In this document: positions 24,161 to 32,840 of the stretch, piece by piece
How the letters are laid out: each line of letters begins with the position of its first letter
Position numbering within the stretch: the first letter of the stretch is position 1
Source: Pelomonas asaccharophilus_A
Lineage (GTDB): Bacteria; Pseudomonadota; Gammaproteobacteria; Burkholderiales; Burkholderiaceae_C
DNA length: 64,000 nucleotides
Reading direction: 5' to 3'
Assembly: GCF_031458115.1 (NCBI RefSeq)
Contig: NZ_JAVDXV010000010.1
Span: 124,001-188,000 of the forward strand
Program-made: the position numbers and the translations under genes
The notes under the pieces: model-generated
The model's input: only the letters and a program-made list of their open reading frames with translations
Database searches by the model: none
Told to the model about the DNA's origin: nothing

Positions 24161-25339
24161 ATGAATCTGCCCGGCTTGAACTTCCAACTCGGCGAGGACA
24201 TCGATGCGCTGCGCGACGCGGTGCGCGCCTTCGCCGACGAGGAGATCGCCCCACGCGCGGCCGAGATCGACCGCAGCGACCAGTTCCCCATGGACCTGTG
24301 GCGCAAGATGGGCGAACTGGGCGTGCTGGGCATCACCGTGCCGGAGGAGTACGGCGGCGCCAACATGGGCTACCTGGCCCACATGGTGGCCATGGAGGAG
24401 ATCAGCCGCGGCAGCGCGTCGGTGGGCCTCAGCTACGGCGCGCACAGCAACCTGTGCGTGAACCAGATCAAGCGCAACGGCAACGACGCGCAGCGCGCGA
24501 AGTACCTACCCAAGCTCATCAGCGGCGAGCATGTGGGCGCGCTGGCGATGAGCGAGCCGGGGGCGGGCTCCGACGTCATCAGCATGAAGCTGAAGGCCGA
24601 GGACAAGGGCGGCTATTACGTCCTCAACGGCAACAAGATGTGGATCACCAACGGCCCCGACGCCGACACGCTGGTGGTCTACGCCAAGACCGAACCCGAG
24701 CTGGGCGCGCGCGGCGTGACGGCCTTCCTCATCGAGAAGGGCATGAAGGGCTTCTCCATCGCGCAAAAGCTCGACAAGCTGGGCATGCGCGGCTCGCACA
24801 CCGGCGAGCTGGTGTTCCAGAACGTCGAGGTGCCGGCCGAGAACGTGCTGGGCGCGGTGAATGGCGGCGCCAAGGTGCTGATGTCGGGCCTGGACTACGA
24901 GCGCGCCGTGCTGACCGGCGGCCCGCTGGGCATCATGCAGAGCGTCATGGACAACGTCGTCCCCTACATCCACGACCGCAAGCAGTTCGGCCAGAGCATC
25001 GGCGAGTTCCAGCTCATCCAGGGCAAGGTGGCCGACATGTACACGGTGCTGCAGGCCGCGCGCTCGTTCGCGTACACCGTGGCCAAGAACCTGGACATGC
25101 TGGGCAGCGAGCACGTGCGCCAGGTGCGCAAGGACTGCGCGTCGGTGATCCTGTGGACCGCAGAGAAGGCCACATGGATGGCCGGCGAGGGCGTGCAGAT
25201 CTTCGGCGGCAACGGCTACATCAACGAGTACCCGCTGGGCCGGCTGTGGCGCGACGCCAAGCTGTACGAGATCGGCGCCGGCACCAGCGAGATCCGCCGC
25301 ATGCTGATCGGCCGGGAACTCTTCGCCGAGACGATGTGA
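24161..25339 (+). CDS. ivd: Isovaleryl-CoA dehydrogenase, 392 aa
   Basis: An FAD-dependent oxidation of isovaleryl-CoA to 3-methylcrotonyl-CoA in leucine degradation. Acyl-CoA dehydrogenase motifs: AMSEPGAGSDVISMKLKAED, WITNGPDADTLVVYAKT, EYGGANMGYLAHMVAMEEIS. The catalytic base is at the position peculiar to isovaleryl-CoA dehydrogenases, E247 in GLDYERAVLTGGPLG, and not near the C-terminus. Near the C-terminus NGYINEYPLGRLWRDAKLYEIGAGTSE has Gly where other dehydrogenases have Glu, which fits. It is followed, with overlap, by a PLP lyase and carbonic anhydrase. The upstream palindrome suggests induction by leucine catabolism. Confidence 0.95.
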   Translation: MNLPGLNFQLGEDIDALRDAVRAFADEEIAPRAAEIDRSDQFPMDLWRKMGELGVLGITVPEEYGGANMGYLAHMVAMEEISRGSASVGLSYGAHSNLCVNQIKRNGNDAQRAKYLPKLISGEHVGALAMSEPGAGSDVISMKLKAEDKGGYYVLNGNKMWITNGPDADTLVVYAKTEPELGARGVTAFLIEKGMKGFSIAQKLDKLGMRGSHTGELVFQNVEVPAENVLGAVNGGAKVLMSGLDYERAVLTGGPLGIMQSVMDNVVPYIHDRKQFGQSIGEFQLIQGKVADMYTVLQAARSFAYTVAKNLDMLGSEHVRQVRKDCASVILWTAEKATWMAGEGVQIFGGNGYINEYPLGRLWRDAKLYEIGAGTSEIRRMLIGRELFAETM

Positions 25340-26259
25340 CGCCCTTGCACGTCAACACGCCGCTGCTGCGCGCGGCGCCCGGCCTCTTCAACCACGCCGA
25401 GGTCTGGCTGAAGATGGATGCGCTGCAGCCCAGCGGCAGCTTCAAGCTGCGCGGCGTGGGGCGGCTGGTGCAGCAGGCCGCAGTAGACGGCGCGAAAGCC
25501 ATCGTCTGCGCGTCCGGCGGCAACGCCGGCTTCGCGGCCGCGCATGCGGCGGTGGCGCTGGGCCTGCCGGTTGCCATCGTGCTGCCCAGCACCAGCAGCG
25601 CGGCCGTCGCCGAGCGGCTGGCCGAGCGTGGCGCCGAGGTGCTGCGCCATGGCGCCGTGTGGGACGAGGCGCATGAATTCGCGCAGCGGCTGGCAACCGA
25701 TCGTGGCGCAGCCTATGTGCACCCCTTCGACCACCCGCTGCTGTGGGCCGGGCATTCGACGCTGATCGACGAGGTCGTCGGCGCGGGCCTGCAGTTCGAC
25801 GCCATCGTCACGGCCGTCGGCGGTGGCGGCCTGTTCTGCGGCATCGTCGAGGGCCTGCGCCGCCATGGCCTCGACGATGTGCCCGTCATCGCCGTCGAGA
25901 CCCACGGTGCGGCCAGCCTGCAGGCCAGCCTGGCCGCCGGCGAGCTGGCGACGCTGCCGGCCATCACGTCCATCGCGACGTCGCTGGGCGCGCGCCGCGT
26001 CGCGGCCGAGGCCTTTGCGCGTGCCTGCTCGCACCCGACGCTGGCCGTGCAGGTCAGCGATGTCGAGGCCACCGCCGCCTGCGTGCGTTTCGCCGACGCG
26101 CATCGCGTGCTGGTGGAGCCCGCCTGCGGCGCCGCGCTGGCCGCGGTGGACCGGCAGGGGGCGGGTTTCAAGCGGGTTCTCGTGGAGGTCTGCGGCGGCA
26201 TGGGCGTTTCGGTGGAACTGCTCCGTTCCTGGGCGGCTGCCGCGACAATGGCGGCATGA
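25336..26259 (+). CDS. PLP-dependent serine/threonine ammonia-lyase-type enzyme, 307 aa
   Basis: A fold-type II PLP enzyme of the serine/threonine dehydratase family. The PLP lysine is K37 in QPSGSFKLRG, the phosphate/substrate Asn-loop is ASGGNAGFA (about 58-66), and the glycine-rich phosphate loop is VGGGGLFCG. The shortness (307 aa) and absence of an ACT domain fit the single-domain catabolic L-serine dehydratase type. A GTG start (25336) overlaps the ivd stop, and the stop overlaps carbonic anhydrase, so the three genes form one operon. Substrate (serine, threonine or another hydroxy amino acid) not determined. Confidence 0.88.
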   Translation: MTPLHVNTPLLRAAPGLFNHAEVWLKMDALQPSGSFKLRGVGRLVQQAAVDGAKAIVCASGGNAGFAAAHAAVALGLPVAIVLPSTSSAAVAERLAERGAEVLRHGAVWDEAHEFAQRLATDRGAAYVHPFDHPLLWAGHSTLIDEVVGAGLQFDAIVTAVGGGGLFCGIVEGLRRHGLDDVPVIAVETHGAASLQASLAAGELATLPAITSIATSLGARRVAAEAFARACSHPTLAVQVSDVEATAACVRFADAHRVLVEPACGAALAAVDRQGAGFKRVLVEVCGGMGVSVELLRSWAAAATMAA

Positions 26260-26939
26260 CCACCTCCACCAACGACAAAGACGCGCTGCGGGACCTGCTC
26301 GACAACAACAAGCGCTGGGCCGCCGAAACCGAGGCCCGGGAACCGGGCTTCTTCTCCCGGTTGCTGAAGCAGCAGACGCCGCAATACCTGTGGATAGGCT
26401 GCGCCGACAGCCGCGTGCCGGCTAATGAGCTGGTGGACCTGCTGCCGGGCGAGCTGTTCGTGCACCGCAACGTCGCCAACGTCGTCGTGCACTCGGACCT
26501 GAACGCGCTGTCCGTCATGCAGTTCGCGGTGGACCACCTGAAGGTGCGCCACATCATCGTCGTGGGCCACAGCAACTGCGGCGGCGTGCGCGCTGCGCTG
26601 TACGACCAGCGCGTGGGCCTGGTGGAGAACTGGATACGCCATGTGCAGGACGTGCGCCGCATGCACCAGGACTGGCTGGACACCGTGGCGGAGCCGCGTC
26701 GCGTCGACGCGCTGTGCGAGCTGAACGTGCTGGAGCAGGCCCGCAATGCCTGCCACACGACCGTGGTGCAGGACGCCTGGGAGCGCGAGCAGGAGGTCGT
26801 GGTGCACGGCTGGGTCTATGGTCTGCACAACGGACTGCTCGAAGACCTGAGCATCACCGTCGGCTGCCCCGCCGACGTGGAGCCTGCCTACCGCCGTGCG
26901 CTGGCCAATGTGAAGGCGCGCTACGCGACGGCGGGCTGA
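26256..26939 (+). CDS. can: Beta-class carbonic anhydrase, 227 aa
   Basis: Hydrates carbon dioxide to bicarbonate. Zinc ligands C49 (WIGCADSRVPAN), H105 and C108 (VVGHSNCGG) are present, as is the D51-R53 dyad. The length and C-terminal HGWVYGLHNGLLEDL are typical for proteobacterial Can/YadF. It lies directly downstream of ivd and the PLP lyase with ATGA overlap. Bicarbonate is the substrate of 3-methylcrotonyl-CoA carboxylase, the next step after isovaleryl-CoA dehydrogenase, so co-expression makes metabolic sense; the carboxylase itself is not in the window. Confidence 0.94.
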   Translation: MTTSTNDKDALRDLLDNNKRWAAETEAREPGFFSRLLKQQTPQYLWIGCADSRVPANELVDLLPGELFVHRNVANVVVHSDLNALSVMQFAVDHLKVRHIIVVGHSNCGGVRAALYDQRVGLVENWIRHVQDVRRMHQDWLDTVAEPRRVDALCELNVLEQARNACHTTVVQDAWEREQEVVVHGWVYGLHNGLLEDLSITVGCPADVEPAYRRALANVKARYATAG

Positions 26940-27021
26940 CGCCGGTGCGCGGCTTCGTCTGACAGGGGCGAGGGCCGCCGGTCTACAGAATCACTGCGGT
27001 CCAGTCTCTCGGGAGCACCGC

Positions 27022-27606
27022 ATGATCTTCGAAGCGATACGCGAAAGCCATGACCTGCAACGCGACCTTTGCCGCAAGCTGACCGCTTCGCGCGGCGACA
27101 TGGCGGCGCGCCAGGTGCTGTTCCTGCAACTGAAGGTCGAGCTGATGGCGCACGCCGCCGCCGAGGAGCGGCACCTGTACGTGCCGCTGCTGATGGAAGA
27201 CGGCGGCATGGACGCGTCGCGTCATGCGTTGCACGAGCACCATCAGGTGGACGAGCTGCTCGAAGACCTGTCGGTGCGCAACAAGAAGCAGGACGGCTGG
27301 ATCGCGACCGCCAAGACGCTGAGCTTCAAGGTGCGCCACCACCTGAAGGAAGAGGAATCCAAGTTCTTCCACGTCGCCGGCCGGCTGCTGTCGGACGCGA
27401 AGAAGAAGCAGCTCGCCGGCAAGTACAAGCGCGAGATCGTGCGCATGCGCAAGCATTACGCGGCGGAGTTCCAGACGGTGGCGGTGTCGGCCGCCACAGG
27501 CCTGGTCAAGCCGGCCAAGCCGGCCGCGGACAAGCCGGCCACGCGTGGCAATGCGAAGGCCGGTGCGCAGCTGCGGGGCATGAGCAAGCCGCGGCGCACG
27601 CGGTGA
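27022..27606 (+). CDS. Hemerythrin HHE-domain protein with Lys-rich tail, 194 aa
   Basis: Two HHE motifs: H10 in ESHDLQRDL, H44/E48 in MAHAAAEERHLY, then HEHHQVDELL (71-80) and VRHHLKEEESKFF (105-117), enough His/Glu for a di-iron site. Such proteins bind oxygen or handle oxidative and nitrosative stress. The C-terminal 50 residues are Lys/Ala/Pro-rich (KPAKPAADKPATRGNAKAGA), like an unstructured nucleic-acid-binding tail, which is not part of the usual domain. There is a single transcription unit after carbonic anhydrase. Confidence 0.87.
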   Translation: MIFEAIRESHDLQRDLCRKLTASRGDMAARQVLFLQLKVELMAHAAAEERHLYVPLLMEDGGMDASRHALHEHHQVDELLEDLSVRNKKQDGWIATAKTLSFKVRHHLKEEESKFFHVAGRLLSDAKKKQLAGKYKREIVRMRKHYAAEFQTVAVSAATGLVKPAKPAADKPATRGNAKAGAQLRGMSKPRRTR

Positions 27607-27633
27607 GCGGCGTCAGCGCCGCACATGCGCAGG

Positions 27634-28752
27634 CTACTTCGTCGAGAACATGAACTCCTGCTCGAACACGTGGTTGCCTGGGCAGTCGTAGGCCTGGAAC
27701 GCGCGTTCCATGCTTTCGATAAATGCCCTGTGGACGGTGCGATCGACACCTGCGCTCAATATCGTGTACTCGGCTCCTACGATGCGCCCTTCGCGGACGG
27801 TGGCGACGGCCTTGTAGATTGCTTGACCCTTCCACTGGACGACAGGCAGCTGCGGGCGGGGCATCACGCGGCAGACCATGCCGACCGAGATGCGCTGGCT
27901 GAGTGAATTGACCGATTGAGTCTTTGCGTAGGGCAGCGTCATCTTCGTTCTCAGCTGCGGCGAGTCTTCGGGCGGCGTACCGCGGACGCTGAGCAGCGCG
28001 CCGGGCGACGCGGGCGCGCCGGCCTCGAACTGGCCTTCGTAGCCCGACCCGTCCACCATCTCGAGGCGGCCCCGTCCTGATGGCAGCCCACTATTGAAGC
28101 CACCTTCGTAGCGGCTGCCGTTGGCAAACCGATAGACGCCGGAACCGCTTGGGTGACCCGCGACAAAGGTGCCCTCGTAGCTGTCGCCACCCGCCCAGTT
28201 GTAGCGGCCTTGCTCGGCGGGCCGCCCTGATCTCGCGATGCCTGTATAGCTGTCCCCATTGGCGAAGGCGAACTTGCCCGAGCCGTCTGCATTCCCCCGC
28301 TTGCACGCCCCCTCATAGGTGGTTCCTTCGTGCCAAGTCAGCATGCAGTTCCCGTCGAGCTGGCCCGCCACGAACTCGCCACGCGAGCTTCGGCCGTTAG
28401 GGAAGTAAAGGCTGCCTTGTCCGGCGTAGACATCGTCCAGAAACCCGCCCTCGTAGCGCATGCCGAGCGACATGGTCGCCACGCCCTGCCCCGAGCGGCG
28501 CCCCGCCTTCATGTCGCCCTTGTACGTGCGTGTCGGTTGGCCGTTCACGGCCCAGCGCAGTTCCCCCCTGCCTTCGGCGAAGCCGTCGATGCAGGCGCCG
28601 CTCCACTCGACGGCTTCCTTCATGGCCGGCTGGGTGTTCCAGACCTTGCAGCCGTTTGCGTCCGCCGTCCATTCACGGGCCGCGGCCTCGGGCGCCATCA
28701 CAGCCATGGCAGCGGCCCACAGTGCCGCAAGCCAAGCTCGTTGCTTCTTCAT
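27634..28752 (-). CDS. Secreted MORN-repeat protein with TonB-like C-terminal domain, 372 aa
   Basis: Signal peptide (KKQRAWLAALWAAAMAVMAPEAAA). About eight MORN repeats (Y-x-G-x-F-x-x-G-x-x-x-G-x-G), for example RYEGGFLDDVYAGQGSLYFP and SYTGIARSGRPAEQGRYNW. The last 90 residues (PVVQWKGQAIYKAVATVR, then GAEYTILSAGVDRTVHRAF) look like a TonB C-terminal fold. The MORN region would be a beta-sheet scaffold; function unknown. G+C is lower than that of neighbouring genes. Starts 65 bp after the M16 peptidase operon end, on the same strand. Confidence 0.82.
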   Translation of the reverse strand: MKKQRAWLAALWAAAMAVMAPEAAAREWTADANGCKVWNTQPAMKEAVEWSGACIDGFAEGRGELRWAVNGQPTRTYKGDMKAGRRSGQGVATMSLGMRYEGGFLDDVYAGQGSLYFPNGRSSRGEFVAGQLDGNCMLTWHEGTTYEGACKRGNADGSGKFAFANGDSYTGIARSGRPAEQGRYNWAGGDSYEGTFVAGHPSGSGVYRFANGSRYEGGFNSGLPSGRGRLEMVDGSGYEGQFEAGAPASPGALLSVRGTPPEDSPQLRTKMTLPYAKTQSVNSLSQRISVGMVCRVMPRPQLPVVQWKGQAIYKAVATVREGRIVGAEYTILSAGVDRTVHRAFIESMERAFQAYDCPGNHVFEQEFMFSTK

Positions 28753-28816
28753 CTCTCCACCCCTCCCTGTTGTTCCCGAAACGGCCGCGGATGCGTTGCC
28801 CGCGGCCGTTCGTGCC

Positions 28817-30241
28817 TCACGGCTTCACCGTCGCGAACTCCCCAAACGCCTTCAGCTGCTCGGCGATCTTGGTCGAGTCGCCCACCACCACCCAGCTCTG
28901 CTCGTCCGGGTTGAAGTACTTCTTGCCGACGGCCTGGACCTCGGCAGCCGTCACTTTCTGGATGGCCGGTACGAAGTTGCCGAGGAACTCGGCCGGCAGG
29001 CCCACCAGCCAGTTGTTGGCCAGCTGCCGGCCCAGCGAGCCCTGCAGCTGCGTGCTGACGAGGTAGGTGCCGGCCATGTAGCGCTTGTTCATCGCCAGCT
29101 CGGCCTCGGGCACCGGTTCGGCGCCGAGTCGCCTGTACTCCTTGACGTACTCGGTCATCGCCGCGGCCGTCACTTCGTTGCGCACGTCGGCGCCGCCGGT
29201 GATGGCACCGCCCACGCGCCAGGACTGGCCGCCGGCGCGGGCGCCGTAGGTGTAGCCCTTTTCCTCGCGCAGGTTCTGGTTCAGACGGCTGGAGAAGCCC
29301 GTGCCGATGACGGTGCTGGCCAGGCGCAGCGCGACCTGCTCGTCGCCGCTGGCGGCCATGCCGGGGCGGCCCAGGCGCAGCGTGGCCTGCACGCTGCCGG
29401 GGCGTTCCAGCAGCAGGCGCTGCACCGGCGCCGTGGCGGCCGGCTTGGGCAGCTCGGGCACCGCGTCGCTGCTGGGCCTCCAGTCGCCGAAGGCGTCGCG
29501 CGCCAGCTTGATGGCATCGGCCGCGGCGATGCGGCCGGTGATGACCAGCAGCGCATGGTCGGGGCGGAAGCGGCGCGCGTGCTCGGCGCGCAGGCCTTCG
29601 GCCGTGACGGCCTGGATGGCGGCCTCGGTCTCCTGCGTGCGGCCGTAGGCATGGTCGCCGTAGATGGCGCCGTCCAGCGCCTTGGCAGCGCGGAAGGAGG
29701 GCTGCGTGCTGCTGGCCTTCAGGCCTTGCAGCGCATTGGTCTTGGCCAGCTGCACCTCGCCCTCGGGGAAGGCGGGGCGGCGGGCCACGTCGGCCAGCAG
29801 CTGGGCCATGGCGGGCGCATGCGAGGCCAGCGCGTTGGCGGACACGCTGATGCCGTCGTTGCTGGCGCCGGCGCCCACGCCGCCACCCATGGCCTGCGCG
29901 GCCTCGGCGATCTGCTTGGAGCTGCGTGTGGTGGTGCCTTCGGACAGCAGGCCTGCCACCAGCTTGGCACGGCCCGGCGCGTCGGCGGTGTCGGCGCCGA
30001 AGCCGGCGCCGCGCACGGCCAGCACGAAGTCCACGCGCGGGATGCCCGTGCGCGGCACCACCCAGACCTGCAGGCCGTTGGGCAGCGTCTGCTGCGTGAT
30101 CTTGGGCACGGCCAGCGGCTTGTCCTTGCCGAAGGGCGGCAGTTCCGCCGGCGTGGGCACGGTGGCGGCCTGGGCGGCCGCGGCCAGCAGCGCGGCGGCG
30201 GTGATGAAGCTGAGGCGGAAGGAGGCGTTGATGTTCTTCAT
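28817..30241 (-). CDS. M16-family peptidase-like protein without zinc site (partner subunit), 474 aa
   Basis: Signal peptide (FITAAALLAAAAQAA). The sequence follows the M16 fold (LPNGLQVWVVPRTGIPRVDFVLAVRGAG), but the HxxEH zinc motif is replaced (GRAKLVAGLLSEGTTT), as in the inactive partner subunits. The Arg-Tyr substrate-binding pair region near RLNQNLREEKGYTYGA is intact. It is encoded 16 bp after an M16 gene that keeps the zinc motif, so the two probably form a heterodimer in the periplasm like other two-chain M16 peptidases. Confidence 0.9.
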   Translation of the reverse strand: MKNINASFRLSFITAAALLAAAAQAATVPTPAELPPFGKDKPLAVPKITQQTLPNGLQVWVVPRTGIPRVDFVLAVRGAGFGADTADAPGRAKLVAGLLSEGTTTRSSKQIAEAAQAMGGGVGAGASNDGISVSANALASHAPAMAQLLADVARRPAFPEGEVQLAKTNALQGLKASSTQPSFRAAKALDGAIYGDHAYGRTQETEAAIQAVTAEGLRAEHARRFRPDHALLVITGRIAAADAIKLARDAFGDWRPSSDAVPELPKPAATAPVQRLLLERPGSVQATLRLGRPGMAASGDEQVALRLASTVIGTGFSSRLNQNLREEKGYTYGARAGGQSWRVGGAITGGADVRNEVTAAAMTEYVKEYRRLGAEPVPEAELAMNKRYMAGTYLVSTQLQGSLGRQLANNWLVGLPAEFLGNFVPAIQKVTAAEVQAVGKKYFNPDEQSWVVVGDSTKIAEQLKAFGEFATVKP

Positions 30242-30257
30242 GTCGTCTGCTCCGGCA

Positions 30258-31679
30258 TCAGGGTTGGGATGCCGACGAAGCCGGCTTGGCGGCGGGGGCG
30301 GCCAGCATGGCGGCGGGCTTGCGGTCGATGACCGAGCGGTTGGCGGTGGTCAGGTAGGTGGCGGCCACGCGCTGCACGTCGGCCGACGTGACGGCGGCAA
30401 TCCAGCCGGGCACCTTGTTGATGACGCCGGCATCGCCCCACAGCGCCTGCAGCTTGGCCAGCCGGTCGGCGCGGCTCAGGAACATCTCCGCGCCGTTGTA
30501 CCAATCGGCCAGCAGCGCGGTCTTCAGGTTCTTCAGCGTCGCGTCGTCCACGCCGTCCTTGACGACGCGGGCGATCTCCTCATCCATGCCGGCCAGCAGC
30601 GCGTCGGCGTTGGTGGTCGGCTTGTACAGCGCGAACACCGTGAACAGGCTGGGGCCGTCGTATTCCCAGACGCTGGTCAGGCCATATAGCGAATTCACGT
30701 TCAGCGCCAGCTCGCGACCCTTCACGAGGCCCTGGTACAGGCGCGACGCATCGCCGCCGGCCAGCAACTGGCCCAGCACGGCGAACGGGGCCTGGTCCTT
30801 CGATCCCCGATCCGGCAGCTTCCAGGCGGCGGCGACGGCCGGCACCTGGGCCAGCTTGTCCGGCTGCGTCAGGCGGCGCTCCTTGGTGTTCAGGCCTTCG
30901 CGGAAGTCCGTAGGCTTGGGCGTGGGCCGCGCGGCGATCTTGCCGAAGTATTTCTCGGCCAGCGCAAAGCCCTGGGCCGGCGTCACATCGCCGGCGATGG
31001 ACAGCACCGCGTTGTTGGGGCCGTAGAAGTCGCGGTGGAAGGCGCGCACGTCGTCCAGGTTCGCGTTCTCCAGGTCGACGAAGCTGCCATAGCCGTCGTG
31101 GGCGTTCTCCCACTTGTCGAAGGCCAGCGCCGAGATGTCCAGCCACATGAAGCCGCCGTAGGGCTGGTTCTGCACGTTGACGCGGATCTCCTCCTTCACC
31201 ACGTCCTGCTGGTTCTTCAGCGTGGTCGGGTTGAAGTCCAGCGTCGTCATGCGGTCGGCTTCCAGCCACAGCATGGACTCAAGCGCCGACGACGGCGCGG
31301 TCTCGATGTAGTTCGTGAAGTCGGGGCGCGTCGAGCCGTTGTTGTTGCCGCCGCCGGACGTGATGACCTGGTCGAACACACCCTTGGGCGCCTTGGGCGT
31401 GCCCTGGAACATCAGGTGCTCGAACAGGTGCGCGAAGCCGGTGCGGTTCCTGGGCTCCAGCCGCATGCCCACCTTGTAGACGACGCTGATGCCCACCGTG
31501 GGGCTGCTCGCGTCGGGCGAGATGACGACGGTCAGGCCGTTGGCCAGCTTCTTCGTGTGGACGGGGATCTGCCACTGATCGGGCTGCTTGGGCTGCGCGG
31601 CCCAGGCGGGCGCGACGGTCAGCGCGAGCGTGGCGGCGCTGATGGCGCCCAGCACCGCGCGGCGGGTGGTCTTCAACAT
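30258..31679 (-). CDS. Zinc M16-family metallopeptidase (catalytic subunit), 473 aa
   Basis: Periplasmic peptidase with a twin-basic signal (KTTRRAVLGAISAATLALTVAPAWA). The inverted zinc motif HLFEH (H84, E87, H88) is present, with a distal Glu expected in ESMLWLEADRM. The ATG at 31679 is preceded by CAGGAGA; a longer frame upstream has no signal and is not used. The pair with the downstream inactive gene resembles PqqL/processing-peptidase-like operons. Probable role in degrading small imported or misfolded peptides. Confidence 0.92.
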   Translation of the reverse strand: MLKTTRRAVLGAISAATLALTVAPAWAAQPKQPDQWQIPVHTKKLANGLTVVISPDASSPTVGISVVYKVGMRLEPRNRTGFAHLFEHLMFQGTPKAPKGVFDQVITSGGGNNNGSTRPDFTNYIETAPSSALESMLWLEADRMTTLDFNPTTLKNQQDVVKEEIRVNVQNQPYGGFMWLDISALAFDKWENAHDGYGSFVDLENANLDDVRAFHRDFYGPNNAVLSIAGDVTPAQGFALAEKYFGKIAARPTPKPTDFREGLNTKERRLTQPDKLAQVPAVAAAWKLPDRGSKDQAPFAVLGQLLAGGDASRLYQGLVKGRELALNVNSLYGLTSVWEYDGPSLFTVFALYKPTTNADALLAGMDEEIARVVKDGVDDATLKNLKTALLADWYNGAEMFLSRADRLAKLQALWGDAGVINKVPGWIAAVTSADVQRVAATYLTTANRSVIDRKPAAMLAAPAAKPASSASQP

Positions 31680-31725
31680 GGGGTCTCCTGTGCGACGAAC
31701 GGGGCCGAGTGTCCACGCATTTGCG

Positions 31726-31747
31726 CGGTGTGCCGCTTGGCACACCG
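31726..31747. promoter_or_regulatory. Perfect 9-bp inverted repeat between divergent genes
   Basis: CGGTGTGCC and GGCACACCG around a GCTT loop, 47 bp upstream of the M16 start and about 130 bp upstream of the divergent hypothetical gene. A possible operator or mRNA hairpin; no regulator is adjacent. Confidence 0.5.
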
Positions 31748-31875
31748 GGAAACCCCGTGACCTGGCCCGTGGTCGTCGCCGGTGAATAGTCACCGCGCTG
31801 ATCCTTCCTGCGCGGGCTTTGCGTCCTTGAGGTCAGGCGCGGCACGCCGCCGCGCTTCAACCCCAGGAGATCATC

Positions 31876-32499
31876 ATGGCTGCATTGCCCGTCACCATCG
31901 CGCTGACCAAGATCAAGTGCAAGATCGAGACCGACGAGGTCGGTTCCGACGAGCCTTATGTGCTCGTCACCGCCGTGGACCTGAGCAACCCGGTGCTGCC
32001 CAACGCCGAGGTCACGCTGTACGGTCCCTGGGGCGGCGTGGACCAGGGAGACACCGCCGTCACCCAGCCCATCCCGCAGGGCATCGACCCCAACGACCTG
32101 CCCTTCATCATCTGGCGCCGCAACGCCTGGGGCCCGTCGGGCCAGGCCAAGGTCATCGCCAACCCGGCGCAGGCCATCATTCTGGTGTCGATGATGGAGC
32201 ATGACGACGGCAAGGCCAGCGCCGCGCGCGAACTGGCCAAGGCCGCGGTCGTCAGCTCGCTGGCGGCGTCGATGGGCATGACGCGCGCGCAGCGCGTGGC
32301 CAAGCTCAAGGCCGACATCCACGGCGCGTTGGGCATTCCCACCGGCGCGCCCAACTTCGACGACCGCGTGGGTGGCACGCACGAATTCGCCCTCAGCGCC
32401 AGCCTGCTCAACGTGGCCGCCGGCCCGAAGAACAAGACGCTCACCATCGTCGGCGACGGCGGCAAGTACGAGGTAACTCTGCAGGTCAAAAAGGGCTGA
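31876..32499 (+). CDS. Hypothetical protein, 207 aa
   Basis: A good ribosome site (AGGAGATCATC) precedes the ATG. The protein has no signal peptide. Its N-terminal half is strand-rich with VTIALTKIKCKIETDEVGSD, VTLYGPWGGVDQGDT and PFIIWRRNAWG, which reads like a C2-type or immunoglobulin-like beta domain. It then has an Ala-rich helix (AARELAKAAVVSSLAASM) and a C-terminal strand pair (TLTIVGDGGKYEVTLQVKK). I recognise no family. It converges with the secreted peptide gene of the kinase operon. Confidence 0.7.
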   Translation: MAALPVTIALTKIKCKIETDEVGSDEPYVLVTAVDLSNPVLPNAEVTLYGPWGGVDQGDTAVTQPIPQGIDPNDLPFIIWRRNAWGPSGQAKVIANPAQAIILVSMMEHDDGKASAARELAKAAVVSSLAASMGMTRAQRVAKLKADIHGALGIPTGAPNFDDRVGGTHEFALSASLLNVAAGPKNKTLTIVGDGGKYEVTLQVKKG

Positions 32500-32533
32500 G
32501 TCCCCGACCGTTGCGCGCTGCGACGACCGGTCG

Positions 32534-32830
32534 CTACTTGGCGATGACCTTCTCGGCCGGGCAGGCGACGGTTGGATCGGGGCACTTGGGCTTCTTGGGC
32601 CCGATCTGCTGGCCGCTGACCCCCTTGTTGCTGCCCACGCCCCCACCTGATCCGCCCGCGTTGGGCGCAGGGCCGGGGTTGGTGGTGCCGGTGGCTGTCG
32701 CGCTGGCGGCGGGCGTGGTCTTGGCGGCCTTGGCCGACGTGGTGCCGGCCTGCTGCGCCGGATTCGCGGTCGCGACGGCGGCACACAAGCCCAGCAGCAG
32801 GGCCAGCGGGTAGTTCAGCAAGTGACGCAT
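32534..32830 (-). CDS. Small secreted low-complexity protein, 98 aa
   Basis: Signal peptide (RHLLNYPLALLLGLCAAVATA) followed by Ala/Thr/Gly/Asn-rich low complexity (SATATGTTNPGPAPNAGG). The short C-terminus has two Cys and Lys/Pro (KKPKCPDPTVACPAEKVIAK), which could form a small disulfide knot. It is 10 bp after the kinase stop, with AAAGGA before the ATG, so it belongs to the sigma/kinase operon. Function unknown; it could be a substrate or exported partner of the kinase. Confidence 0.7.
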   Translation of the reverse strand: MRHLLNYPLALLLGLCAAVATANPAQQAGTTSAKAAKTTPAASATATGTTNPGPAPNAGGSGGGVGSNKGVSGQQIGPKKPKCPDPTVACPAEKVIAK

Positions 32831-32840
32831 GGGAGTCCTT

